Assembly: GCA_958296165.1 (NCBI GenBank)
Contig: OY282447.1
Location: 2,542,001 to 2,606,000, forward strand
Origin: an uncultured Pseudomonadales bacterium
GTDB lineage: Bacteria > Pseudomonadota > Gammaproteobacteria > Pseudomonadales > Azotimanducaceae
DNA: 64,000 bases
Reading direction: 5' to 3'
Below the pieces are notes generated by a model. That model worked only from the letters and a program-made list of their open reading frames with translations, was not told the DNA's origin and made no database searches. Position numbers and translations under genes: made by a program. Of this stretch, positions 8,892 through 17,320 are shown piece after piece (the stretch's first letter is position 1; each line of letters begins with the position of its first letter).

Positions 8892-9856
8892 CGCACGACA
8901 TCTCGGAACGCGCCTTCGAGGAAGCTATCGAAGCCGCGCTGTTGCGATACGGCCCGGATGCGGCGCCTGCGGACGAAGTGCGCGACGAAGTTTGGCGTCG
9001 TGACTCCTCTGGCGGCTACCACAAGCGACTGTCGCAGGATTACGACGTCGAGCTGTGCCTGATTCTCAAGGATGTCGAGGACTTCCTGATCGCCACGCAA
9101 CCGGAGGAGTGGCAGCGCCTGCGGCAACACTATGGTGCCGACTCACGCCAACGGTTCGTCGGACGCCTGTCCCGGGAGGTTGCGCAGCGCGGCACGCTCG
9201 ACGTCCTACGCAACGGCGTCAAGGACATGGGCTGTCGCTTCGAGTTGGCCTACTTCTCTCCCGCTACGGAACTGAACGAACAAACCCGCAGGCTGCACGC
9301 GGCCAACCTGTTCGCCGTTGCGCGCCAAGTCCGCTACAGCGCCAGCGACACAGGCAAGAGCTTAGACATGGTGCTGTTCTTGAACGGCCTGCCCATCTTC
9401 ACCGTGGAGCTCAAGAGCCCGTTGAACGGTCAGCGCGTTGAAGATGCGGTTCAGCAGTACAAGACGGCGCGGGACCCGCGCGAGCCGCTGTTCGCTTACG
9501 GACGCTGCCTAGCGCACTTCGCGGTGGATCCGAGCTCCGTGTTCGTCACCACCCATCTGGCTGGTCAGGGAACAAGGTTCCTGCCGTTCAACAAGGGTTG
9601 GAACGGTGGTGCCGGCAACCCGCCCGTACCACCATCGCGTTCAGGCTACGCCACCGCCTACCTGTGGGAAGACACATGGCGTCGAGACGGGATTCTGGAG
9701 CTCGTGCGCCGCTTCATCCACGAAGTGCAGGAAGAAGACCAGCGTGGCCGCAAGACGGGCAAGCGCCGCACGATCTTCCCGCGCTTCCAGCAGGTGGAAT
9801 GCGTGCGGCGCTTGGTTGCCCACGCACGGCACACGGGCCTGGTCAGCAATACCTGA
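8888..9856 (+). CDS. hsdR: type I restriction endonuclease HsdR, N-terminal fragment (frameshifted gene)
   Basis: The first 322 codons of an HsdR subunit. The HSDR_N nuclease domain shows the PD-(D/E)XK core as Asp160, then TVELKSPL with Glu174 and Lys176. In an intact enzyme this domain cuts DNA after translocation by the helicase domain. The frame stops at 9856, just before the Walker A motif, because one C is missing from the CC run near 9838-9839. Restoring one base gives TGPGQQYLIQHSAGSGKS without interruption. As written, the fragment has the nuclease but no motor. The start overlaps the hsdS stop. Confidence 0.9.
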   Translation: MTHDISERAFEEAIEAALLRYGPDAAPADEVRDEVWRRDSSGGYHKRLSQDYDVELCLILKDVEDFLIATQPEEWQRLRQHYGADSRQRFVGRLSREVAQRGTLDVLRNGVKDMGCRFELAYFSPATELNEQTRRLHAANLFAVARQVRYSASDTGKSLDMVLFLNGLPIFTVELKSPLNGQRVEDAVQQYKTARDPREPLFAYGRCLAHFAVDPSSVFVTTHLAGQGTRFLPFNKGWNGGAGNPPVPPSRSGYATAYLWEDTWRRDGILELVRRFIHEVQEEDQRGRKTGKRRTIFPRFQQVECVRRLVAHARHTGLVSNT

Positions 9857-12378
9857 TTCAACACTCGGCCGGCAGCGGCAAGAGCTTCACGATCGCTTGG
9901 CTGGCTCACCAACTATCAACTTTGCACGACGTCGACGACGCCCGCGTGTTCGATTCCATCATCGTCATCAGCGACAGGCGAGTGATAGATCGACAGTTGC
10001 AGAGCGCCATTCGGCAGTTCGAGCAAGCGCTTGGCGTGGTAGAGAACATCGATGCCACGTCGCGGCAACTGAAGGAAGCGCTCGAGAGCGGCAAGACGAT
10101 CATCGTGACGACGTTGCAGAAGTTTCCCGTCATCGTCGACCAAATCGGCGAGCTGCCGGGGCAGCGGTTCGCGCTCATCATCGACGAGGCGCATTCCTCG
10201 CAAACCGGCGAATCCAGCAAGAGCGTGAAGGAGGTGCTGGGTTCGCTGGAAGATGCGGAGCGCGACGAGGCGGATGTGTTGACGCCGGACGAGGAAATCG
10301 AACGCGCCGTTCTGGCAGAAGTGCAAAGCCGTGGCCGGCGTCCGAATCTCTCCATCTTCGCTTTCACCGCCACGCCCAAAGCGAAGACGCTGGAACTGTT
10401 CGGCACCAAGCGCAACGACGGCACGTTCGCGCCGTTCCACCTCTACAGCATGCGCCAAGCGGTGGAGGAAGGCTTTATCTGCGACGTGCTGGCGAGCTAC
10501 ACGACGTACCGCGCGTATTGGCGACTGCTCAAGAAGGTTGAAGACGATCCACGCTACGACAAGCGCAGGGCCAATGCCTTGTTGAGGTCCTTTGTGGAAC
10601 TGCATCCGCACGCCATCGACGCCAAGGCGCGCGTGATGGTGGATCACTTCGCCAGCCAAGTGCAGCAGGAGATCAGCGGCAAGGCGAAAGCCATGATCGT
10701 CACCCGCTCGCGGCTGCACGCGGTGCGCTACAAGCTGGCGGTGGACGCGCACCTCGCCAAGGCGGGCTTGGGATTCAAGGCGCTGGTGGCGTTCTCGGGC
10801 GCGGTCCAAGATGGCGGCAAGAGCTACACGGAAGCCGGCATGAACGGCGTTTCCGAATTGCAGACGGCGAGGACGTTCGAGACGCCGAACTATCGCTTCC
10901 TCATTGTGGCAAGCAAGTTCCAGACTGGCTTCGACCAGCCGCTCTTGCACACCATGTACGTGGACAAGAAACTAGGCGGCGTCAACGCGGTGCAGACGCT
11001 GTCTCGGTTGAACCGCACTCATGCCGAGAAACGCGGCACGATGGTGCTGGATTTCGCCAACGACGCGGACGAAATCCGCGAGGCGTTCGAGCCCTACTAC
11101 GAGACCACGCTTCTCTCCGAGGCCACCGACCCGAACTTGCTGTACGAGGTCCAAGCGCATCTTGAATCCGTACCCGTGTACATGCCGGCGGATGTAGAAG
11201 CCTTCGCCAAAGTGTTCTTCAAACGCCGCGTGCGCCTAGACCGTCTCCACGCGGCGCTAGCGCCAGTGGTGGAGCGCTTCAACGCGCTGCCGAACGACGA
11301 GCAGCGCAAGTTCCGTAGCTGGCTGACGGATTACCTTCGCCTCTACGCGTTCCTCTCCCAAATCCTGCCGTTCGCAGACACAGAGCTGGAAAAGCTCTAC
11401 GCCTTCGCCCGCCACTTGCGACGGTTGCTGATCGTAGATGGCGAGACGCTGCCGCGGGAGGTGCAGCAGAACATCGACATGGCGTCCTACCGAATCCGCG
11501 AGACCAGCAGTGGCGAGGTAAACGTGTCTCGGCGCGCTGGTCGGGTCTCGCCCATGACGTCCAAGGGAGTGCAGGCGCCGCCGGAGGAGGACCTTGAGCC
11601 GCTGTCCCGCATCATCGCCGAATTGAACAAGCGCTTCGGCATCGATCTCGGCGACGACGGCCAAGCAACGCTAGGCCAAGTGATGCAGAAGCTCGAAGGC
11701 GACGCCGCCCTTGATGCTGCCGCCAAGGTAAACACCCGGGACAACGTTTGGGAGTCCTTCAAGCACAAGGTCAATCAACTGTTGCAGGAAGTGGTGGACT
11801 CCAACTTCGATCTCTACAAACGCTTCACCGACGAGCCCGAGTTCGGCGACGTGTTGCAAGGCCATCTTTTCGACTTGTACGTTCGCGGCCACCGGAGCGC
11901 CGAGGAACTCGTCAAGCAGGGCGAATCGAGAACTTTGGAGTTCAAGTCTTCGCTACGGTGGAACTTGAAGGAGGATCGCAAGGACGACAAGCGCATCACC
12001 CACGCCGTGCTGAAGACCATCGCCGCGTTCCTCAACACCGATGGGGGCGACTTGCTGATCGGCGTTGCGGATGACGGTTCTGCCGTGGGGGTCGAACACG
12101 ACAAGCTAGAGACGGACGACAAGTTCATGCGCCACCTTCCGCAGGTTGTCCGCAATGGGCTTGGTGTTCGAGCCAGCACTTGTGTGGATCCGAAGATGCA
12201 GAGCGTGGACGGGAAGCGCGTCTGCTTGGTGAGCTGCCGTCGTAGCCCGGAACCGGTGCGCCTCAAGTGGAAGGGCGTGGAGGACGCGGACGATGGTGAT
12301 TTCTTCGTGCGCAGCGGGCCTGGAAGCGTGGCTTTGTCGGCGGATGATGTGGCAGCGTACGTTCGGACAAGGTTTTGA
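9838..12378 (+). CDS. hsdR: HsdR motor and C-terminal portion with an AlbA_2 domain extension (after the frameshift)
   Basis: The continuation of hsdR in the next frame; 9838 is the first codon in register, not a true start. It encodes the SF2 translocase: Walker A AGSGKS near 9871-9888, IIDEAHSS near 10180, FTATPKAKTLELFG, and the helicase C block GGVNAVQTLSRLNRTH near 10980. The type I C-terminal helical region follows to about 11910. Beyond it, 11920-12375 encodes an extra domain with TLEFKSSLRWN and LNTDGGDLLIGVADDG, the signature of AlbA_2 (Schlafen-like) DNA-binding domains. HsdR plus this tail would be about 1163 aa. It converges with the SIR2 gene. Confidence 0.9.
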   Translation, partial: PGQQYLIQHSAGSGKSFTIAWLAHQLSTLHDVDDARVFDSIIVISDRRVIDRQLQSAIRQFEQALGVVENIDATSRQLKEALESGKTIIVTTLQKFPVIVDQIGELPGQRFALIIDEAHSSQTGESSKSVKEVLGSLEDAERDEADVLTPDEEIERAVLAEVQSRGRRPNLSIFAFTATPKAKTLELFGTKRNDGTFAPFHLYSMRQAVEEGFICDVLASYTTYRAYWRLLKKVEDDPRYDKRRANALLRSFVELHPHAIDAKARVMVDHFASQVQQEISGKAKAMIVTRSRLHAVRYKLAVDAHLAKAGLGFKALVAFSGAVQDGGKSYTEAGMNGVSELQTARTFETPNYRFLIVASKFQTGFDQPLLHTMYVDKKLGGVNAVQTLSRLNRTHAEKRGTMVLDFANDADEIREAFEPYYETTLLSEATDPNLLYEVQAHLESVPVYMPADVEAFAKVFFKRRVRLDRLHAALAPVVERFNALPNDEQRKFRSWLTDYLRLYAFLSQILPFADTELEKLYAFARHLRRLLIVDGETLPREVQQNIDMASYRIRETSSGEVNVSRRAGRVSPMTSKGVQAPPEEDLEPLSRIIAELNKRFGIDLGDDGQATLGQVMQKLEGDAALDAAAKVNTRDNVWESFKHKVNQLLQEVVDSNFDLYKRFTDEPEFGDVLQGHLFDLYVRGHRSAEELVKQGESRTLEFKSSLRWNLKEDRKDDKRITHAVLKTIAAFLNTDGGDLLIGVADDGSAVGVEHDKLETDDKFMRHLPQVVRNGLGVRASTCVDPKMQSVDGKRVCLVSCRRSPEPVRLKWKGVEDADDGDFFVRSGPGSVALSADDVAAYVRTRF

Positions 12379-12419
12379 TGCAGCTATGCGCTAAGAGAAG
12401 CACGGCTGTCTCCTGTGGC

Positions 12420-14285
12420 CTATGGGATCCCCCACCGTTGTACCATCCAGCGGATGTATTCCTTGAGGGCTGACAATCCCTTGCGACACTCGCTTGGCGT
12501 GGCTCCGAAGATGTGGCTTGTTACGTAGGGTGAGCTGGAACCTTCCTCGGTGATGGATTTGTCGATTTCATCGAGAATTCGGTCGCGGACCTGGCTGCCG
12601 CCATACACGTAGTCGCGGACTAGGCTGCCGCCATACACGTAGCAGCCAGGCGGATGCCACACTACGCCGGCCACAGACCGGCGTTCTCGAGCGGCGCTGC
12701 TAAGCGCCAACAGCATTTCGAGCTCGTCAAACGCACGCCCGTATGCCGAATCGCTCGGCAAGATTGAACGAGAAGGCTTGCGGAGTTCTTGGAATGTCCA
12801 GTCATTGAGTGCGAAACGACGTTTGGACATGCCTTCGAGTTGCTGCATGCGCTCAGTGTCGCCTAAACTGCAAGGTGCCAGAACGTTAGCCACGCATGGT
12901 TCTTTGTGAGTGCCGGAGGGCAAAGAAAGGAGCTCGCCAAGTAGATCGAATCTCCGGTGCGCTACGGCCCCGATGCCGAACGAATAGAGCAGTAGCGTGG
13001 CTGGATACCGCCGGAGTTTCGACCACGCCTCGTAACCGCTGTGAAGTGGATCCCCGATGAGCCGCTGCAATGCCATGACCCACAATGAGTGGTGGCGTCG
13101 TTCATACCAATAGCCACTGATTGCCGCTACGGCTACGAGCGTTTCACACAGGGCGTCATAGCGGCGCACTCTCGCGTTCAGTTCCTCCGCGTTCACCGTC
13201 GTGTTGACACTGAAGTCAGGGCCGGAAGCACCTTGAACGACACCTTCCACCAGATCATTGACAAGATCGTGGAGGCGAATGTCGGATTGCTCGTCGGGCA
13301 GGAATCGCTTCACGGTTGCCACCGCGATCTCGGTTGAAAGCGGATGGGGTCTTGAGAAGTTCTCGATAGAAGCGACCTGCTCAGCCAGCGCTTGAAAGAA
13401 TGAGTCAGCGTCTTGTATTGAGATCGTCTCTGCCTGTCGGTGTGCGATCAGCGCTTGGCCTCGCTCCCCAAGCTCACCGTGAACAGTCCAATACGTCGTG
13501 TATCGTCGGCACGTCGCACGGTAGATCGCATGCCGGAGGGCGGTGTCCCACTCCGCAGACCAGCCGCACACGATCAAGCCGAACTCGTCGAAGATCCTGT
13601 GCAATAGGCGGTTGTACTCATCCTCGTATTTCTCCAGTTCTCGCTGCGTGTTGCGGATGCGAGTGTCGAGGTAGTCGCCGTGGAGCTTGAGCACGGTGCA
13701 GGGTGCGTGGACTATGGGGACCGCGCCTCCTATCTGATTGGCAGTGCTGAGCACCAGCGGTTGAACGCCCTCTTCCCCGAGCGCGGACTCGATGAGTCGG
13801 TCGAAGTTCGTGGTGATGATGACTTTGATGTAGCCGTCGGTAACCAGCTTGGCGATGGCACGATGAGCCGCAGTTGGTGCCTTATCGCCCTGTCCGCGTT
13901 CCTCCGGCGTGGGCTCCCAGTAGCGACGCAATAGCTGCTGACGTTCCGCCGGCGTCTTGGCCAAGTCCTCGAGCAGCGCCGAGTAGTCCGGATCCTTGTC
14001 GTACTTCTCGCGGTACCACGCCTCCGGCGACGTCGGCCGTTCGTTGGAAACGGCGGCTAGGCGGCGGATCAGATCGCGCGTTATCTCCCAGCCAGTCGGT
14101 ATCTTCGCCGCACGAGAGACGCCTGATCCAAGGAGCAGCGCGTACACGCCGCGGTTGGCATGAACGGAGAACGCCAAGCTGTTGATGGGATCAATCATGA
14201 TGGGGGCCTCGGCCTGGCCAAGCTCGCTCCGTTGCGAACTATCGAACAGCACGGAGAGCGTATCGTAGAACTCGATCGGGGTCAT
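12420..14285 (-). CDS. SIR2-domain protein, probable defence NADase
   Basis: About 621 aa. The SIR2-like Rossmann domain occupies residues ~45-290: LLGSGVSRAAKIPTG at ~51-65 is the NAD-binding loop, ITTNFD at ~157-162 holds the Asn-Asp pair and KLHGD at ~200-204 the catalytic His. Standalone SIR2 proteins of this type deplete NAD+ in several anti-phage systems. The C-terminal ~300 residues are unassigned and may sense the trigger. The frame is open to 14405, but the ATG at 14285 (MTPIEFYDTLSVLF) avoids overlap with the divergent neighbour. It contains a short tandem repeat near the C-terminus. It is convergent with hsdR and belongs to the same defence block. Confidence 0.85.
   Translation of the reverse strand: MTPIEFYDTLSVLFDSSQRSELGQAEAPIMIDPINSLAFSVHANRGVYALLLGSGVSRAAKIPTGWEITRDLIRRLAAVSNERPTSPEAWYREKYDKDPDYSALLEDLAKTPAERQQLLRRYWEPTPEERGQGDKAPTAAHRAIAKLVTDGYIKVIITTNFDRLIESALGEEGVQPLVLSTANQIGGAVPIVHAPCTVLKLHGDYLDTRIRNTQRELEKYEDEYNRLLHRIFDEFGLIVCGWSAEWDTALRHAIYRATCRRYTTYWTVHGELGERGQALIAHRQAETISIQDADSFFQALAEQVASIENFSRPHPLSTEIAVATVKRFLPDEQSDIRLHDLVNDLVEGVVQGASGPDFSVNTTVNAEELNARVRRYDALCETLVAVAAISGYWYERRHHSLWVMALQRLIGDPLHSGYEAWSKLRRYPATLLLYSFGIGAVAHRRFDLLGELLSLPSGTHKEPCVANVLAPCSLGDTERMQQLEGMSKRRFALNDWTFQELRKPSRSILPSDSAYGRAFDELEMLLALSSAARERRSVAGVVWHPPGCYVYGGSLVRDYVYGGSQVRDRILDEIDKSITEEGSSSPYVTSHIFGATPSECRKGLSALKEYIRWMVQRWGIP
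12582..12641 (-). repeat. 30-bp in-frame tandem duplication in the SIR2 gene
   Basis: Two adjacent 30-bp copies (12582-12611 and 12612-12641) differ at two positions. They encode the tandem peptide YVYGGSLVRD / YVYGGSQVRD at about residue 550 of the SIR2 protein. The length is a multiple of three, so the frame is preserved. This looks like a recent slippage duplication. Confidence 0.85.
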
Positions 14286-14349
14286 CGTTCCACGCCAAGC
14301 GTCAAGTCGCCTATGCTTGGCGGAACCTAGTTCCTCCAACGAGCTCCCC

Positions 14350-15462
14350 ATGCGCATCAAAGACGTCACAGCAACGCTGTGGACGTGGGACGACATCCCT
14401 CCCACTCGCTACACGAAGACCATTGCCAGCGCCGGCAATCGCAGCACGCAGATGGCGTTGGTGCGCATCGTCACGGACGATGGCGCGGACGGCTACTCGT
14501 TCCTAGGCTCCGCCTTGGGTTCGGCGGAAAACGATGCCGCCGCGCTGATCGCGCGCTTCAAGCCCATGCTCGTCGGGGAAGATGCCTTGGCGCGCGAGCG
14601 CATCTGGCAAACGATGATGAGGCGCACGCGCGGTCAGATGCTGCGCGTCGTCGGCGCCATCGACGTGGCGCTTTGGGATTTGGCGGGCCGGGCCGCCGGA
14701 GTTCCCGTTCACCGCCTGATCGGTTCCTATCGCAACAGCGTGCCGGCCTACGCCAGTTCCGCAGTGCTGCCGTCCCCAGCGGCGTACGCCGAAGAAGCGC
14801 TGCGCCACAAGGAAGCTGGCTGGTCGGCCTACAAGATCCATCCGCCAGCCCAGCCGGATGAAGACATCGCAATCTGCACGGCGGTGCGCAAGGCGGTCGG
14901 CGACGACTTTCGCGTGATGCTGGATTCCACTTGGTCGTACAACTATCCGCAAGCCCTGAAGGTCGGTCGCGCGGTGCAGGAACTCGGCTTCTACTGGTAC
15001 GAAGACCCGCTCCCCGAGGACGACATCTACAACTACGTGAAGCTCAAACAGAACCTCTCCATACCGATCATGGCAACCGAACTTCCTTCCGCCGGGCCCA
15101 CCTCCTACGCGCCCTGGGTGCTGTCTAGCGCCACGGACTTCTTGCGCGGCGACGTGGCGGTGAAAGGCGGCCTTACGTCTTGCTTGAAGACGGCTCATCT
15201 GGCCGAGGCGTTCCACATGAACTACGAGGTTCATCATGGCGGCAACTCGCTGAACAACGTCGCCAATCTGCACCTGCTGATGGCGATTCCGAACTGCGAA
15301 TACTTCGAGGTGCTGCTGCCGGACGGCGCTCAGAAACACGGCTTGGTGGAAGACATCGAAGTGGATTCCGATGGCTTGGTGCATGCGTTCAACGAACCGG
15401 GCTTAGGCGCAAAGATCGATTTCGAGATGATCGAGGCGAAGAAAACGGCCGTGCTGTCGTGA
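14350..15462 (+). CDS. mandelate racemase / muconate lactonizing enzyme family (enolase superfamily)
   Basis: A 370-aa enolase-superfamily protein. Metal ligands and acid/base residues can be placed: K-I-H at 162-164, Asp192 (MLDSTW), Glu218 (YEDPLPEDD), Glu244 (MATEL) and His295-296 (YEVHHGGNS). These enzymes abstract the alpha proton of a carboxylate with Mg2+; many members dehydrate sugar acids, but this substrate is not determined. Having His rather than Lys as the third residue of the KxK element argues against classical racemase chemistry. Start chosen at ATG 14350 (MRIKDVTATLW); in-frame codons upstream overlap the divergent SIR2 promoter. The stop overlaps the next gene by one base (TGATG). 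Confidence 0.88.
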   Translation: MRIKDVTATLWTWDDIPPTRYTKTIASAGNRSTQMALVRIVTDDGADGYSFLGSALGSAENDAAALIARFKPMLVGEDALARERIWQTMMRRTRGQMLRVVGAIDVALWDLAGRAAGVPVHRLIGSYRNSVPAYASSAVLPSPAAYAEEALRHKEAGWSAYKIHPPAQPDEDIAICTAVRKAVGDDFRVMLDSTWSYNYPQALKVGRAVQELGFYWYEDPLPEDDIYNYVKLKQNLSIPIMATELPSAGPTSYAPWVLSSATDFLRGDVAVKGGLTSCLKTAHLAEAFHMNYEVHHGGNSLNNVANLHLLMAIPNCEYFEVLLPDGAQKHGLVEDIEVDSDGLVHAFNEPGLGAKIDFEMIEAKKTAVLS

Positions 15463-16646
15463 TGTTCGCGGCACCCCTGTGCGCTTTCGCGCTTCTCGCT
15501 ATCGCAGCAGCGCCGGCCGCGCAGGCAGGTGCGCCCTACGTCGATCCGGCCACAGATGCCGAGCACTTCGGCCCGCCCACGCAGTTCTTGTTTTGGCAAG
15601 CCAAGCAGAAGGTCGCGGGCTTTCGCAACATCGAGTCGATCTATCCAACGAGGGTCATCCAAGCAGGCGAGCACGCACTGCCTCTGCCGGTGGCCGATGC
15701 AGCCGTGAACGACGTCGCCTATCGAGTAGATGGCCGGTCGTTTGGTGTCGACGATTTCATTAACCACAACCACGTCGTCGGCTTGATTGCTCTTAAGGAC
15801 GGCGTGATCCACCTCGAGCGCTACGCCGCCGGCAATACGGAGCACAGCCTGTGGGTGTCGTTCTCGGTCGCCAAATCCGTCGTGTCGATGCTGCTCGGCG
15901 CCGCCATCGCCGATGGCTACATCGAGTCGGTCGATGAGGAGGTCTCCACATATCTGCCACGCTTGCAGGGTTCCGCCTACGACGACGTGACCATCCGCAA
16001 CCTACTGCAGATGGCCTCCGGCGTGGCTTGGAACGAGGACTATGCAGACCCGGCCTCAGACGTGAACACCATGCCGCCGCGGCTCGTCGATTTGTACCGC
16101 GTCCTCGGCGCCAAGGAGCGCATCGCCAAGCCAGGCGAGCAGTTCAACTACAACACGGCGGAGACGAATCTGGTCGGCGCTTTGGTGCGTTCCGCCATCG
16201 GCAACAACTTGGCCACCTATCTGGCGCACAAGATATGGATTCCGTTCGGAATGCAGGCGAGCGCGAACTGGATGACGCACGGCCCCGGCGGTGGCGAGCT
16301 GGGCGGCTGCTGCATTAACGCCACGTTGCGCGATTACGCCCGGCTAGGCTTGTTCGCGCTAGCCGACGGCGTATTGTCGGATGGCAGCCGCGTGCTGCCG
16401 GAGGGCTGGATGCGCGAATCGATCAAACCATCGGCCGGCTTTCCCGGCTATGGCTACCTCTGGTGGCTGTCTCCCAACGGCGCCTATTCGGCAGTTGGCA
16501 TCTTTGGCCAAGGCATCTATGTGGACCCGGCCCGGCAAGTAGTCATCGCCACGCACAGTGCTTGGCCCACCGCCATCGGCGACGAGTTCTATCAGCACCG
16601 GCAAGCGTTCTTCGCCGCACTGGCAACGCACTTGGAGGCGCTATAG
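15462..16646 (+). CDS. exported serine hydrolase, beta-lactamase/penicillin-binding-like
   Basis: About 394 aa. A signal peptide is visible (MFAAPLCAFALLAIAAAPAAQA), so it is exported. The class C beta-lactamase-type SxxK motif is FSVAKS at ~134-139, with NYNTAE near 230 as the YxN-equivalent region and a late GIFGQGIYV strand replacing KTG. Such proteins are peptidases, esterases or amidases; a true beta-lactamase is less likely. The ATG is embedded in the stop of the upstream enolase-superfamily gene, so the two are coupled. Confidence 0.85.
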   Translation: MFAAPLCAFALLAIAAAPAAQAGAPYVDPATDAEHFGPPTQFLFWQAKQKVAGFRNIESIYPTRVIQAGEHALPLPVADAAVNDVAYRVDGRSFGVDDFINHNHVVGLIALKDGVIHLERYAAGNTEHSLWVSFSVAKSVVSMLLGAAIADGYIESVDEEVSTYLPRLQGSAYDDVTIRNLLQMASGVAWNEDYADPASDVNTMPPRLVDLYRVLGAKERIAKPGEQFNYNTAETNLVGALVRSAIGNNLATYLAHKIWIPFGMQASANWMTHGPGGGELGGCCINATLRDYARLGLFALADGVLSDGSRVLPEGWMRESIKPSAGFPGYGYLWWLSPNGAYSAVGIFGQGIYVDPARQVVIATHSAWPTAIGDEFYQHRQAFFAALATHLEAL

Positions 16647-16660
16647 CCGCGCACACTACC

Positions 16661-17149
16661 GTGCGTGCCGAAACGGCCGCCGACTTCGCCGCCATTCGCG
16701 CGGTTAACGTCGCAGCATTCGGCAAAGCGGACGAAGCCGATTTGGTAGAGCGGCTGCACTGCGATGGCGAGGCGGTTACGTCGCTGATCGCGGAGCGCGG
16801 CGGCAGAACCGTTGGCCACATCCTGTTCAGCCGTCTACCCATCGTTGCGACTAACCGAGAGATCGCCGCAGCGGCGCTGGCGCCGGTGGCTGTGCAGCCG
16901 TCTTTTCAGCGCCAAGGAGTGGGCACAACGTTGATCCACGCCGGCCTGTGCCGTTGCCGCGAACTGGGCATCGAAGCCGTGGTGGTGCTTGGTCACCCCA
17001 CCTACTACCCGCGCTTCGGCTTCTCGGCAACGCTGGCGCAAAGGCTGGAAGCGCCGTTTTCCGGCGCTGCGTTCATGGCTCTGGAATTGGTTCCGCAAGC
17101 CCTCGATGGCGGCGGCTCCGTGCGCTATCCGGCGGCATTCGGCGTGTGA
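16661..17149 (+). CDS. GNAT family N-acetyltransferase
   Basis: About 162 aa with a GNAT fold: start VRAETAADFAAIRAVN, central strand and acetyl-CoA loop VQPSFQRQGVGTTL (Q/RxxGxG/A type), and VVVLGHPTYYPRFGF, which is typical of YhbS-like acetyltransferases. The acceptor is unknown. No ATG exists in the right place; GTG 16661 is the first start after the preceding stop and fits the family N-terminus. It lies 14 bases after the serine hydrolase on the same strand, likely one operon. Confidence 0.85.
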   Translation: MRAETAADFAAIRAVNVAAFGKADEADLVERLHCDGEAVTSLIAERGGRTVGHILFSRLPIVATNREIAAAALAPVAVQPSFQRQGVGTTLIHAGLCRCRELGIEAVVVLGHPTYYPRFGFSATLAQRLEAPFSGAAFMALELVPQALDGGGSVRYPAAFGV

Positions 17150-17320
17150 AGCTCCGCAAGCACACTGCCTTGCTGCTACAACGCTTGCCACACGGCTTCT
17201 ACCAAGCCTATGCTGCGCTCAAGCGCATTGGGAACGTATGCGCTTGCGCTCTAAGGCCCTGCGGGGCGCGATGAGCGATGCAAGGAATCGGGACGAGAAA
17301 ACGGGATTGGGAGATTTGAC

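Noticed and set aside
9598-9837. A separate start for the HsdR motor at 9598
   Set aside because: The reading between 9598 and 9837 is an out-of-frame shadow of the HsdR N-terminal part; true HsdR sequence in this frame begins only at about 9838 after the frameshift.
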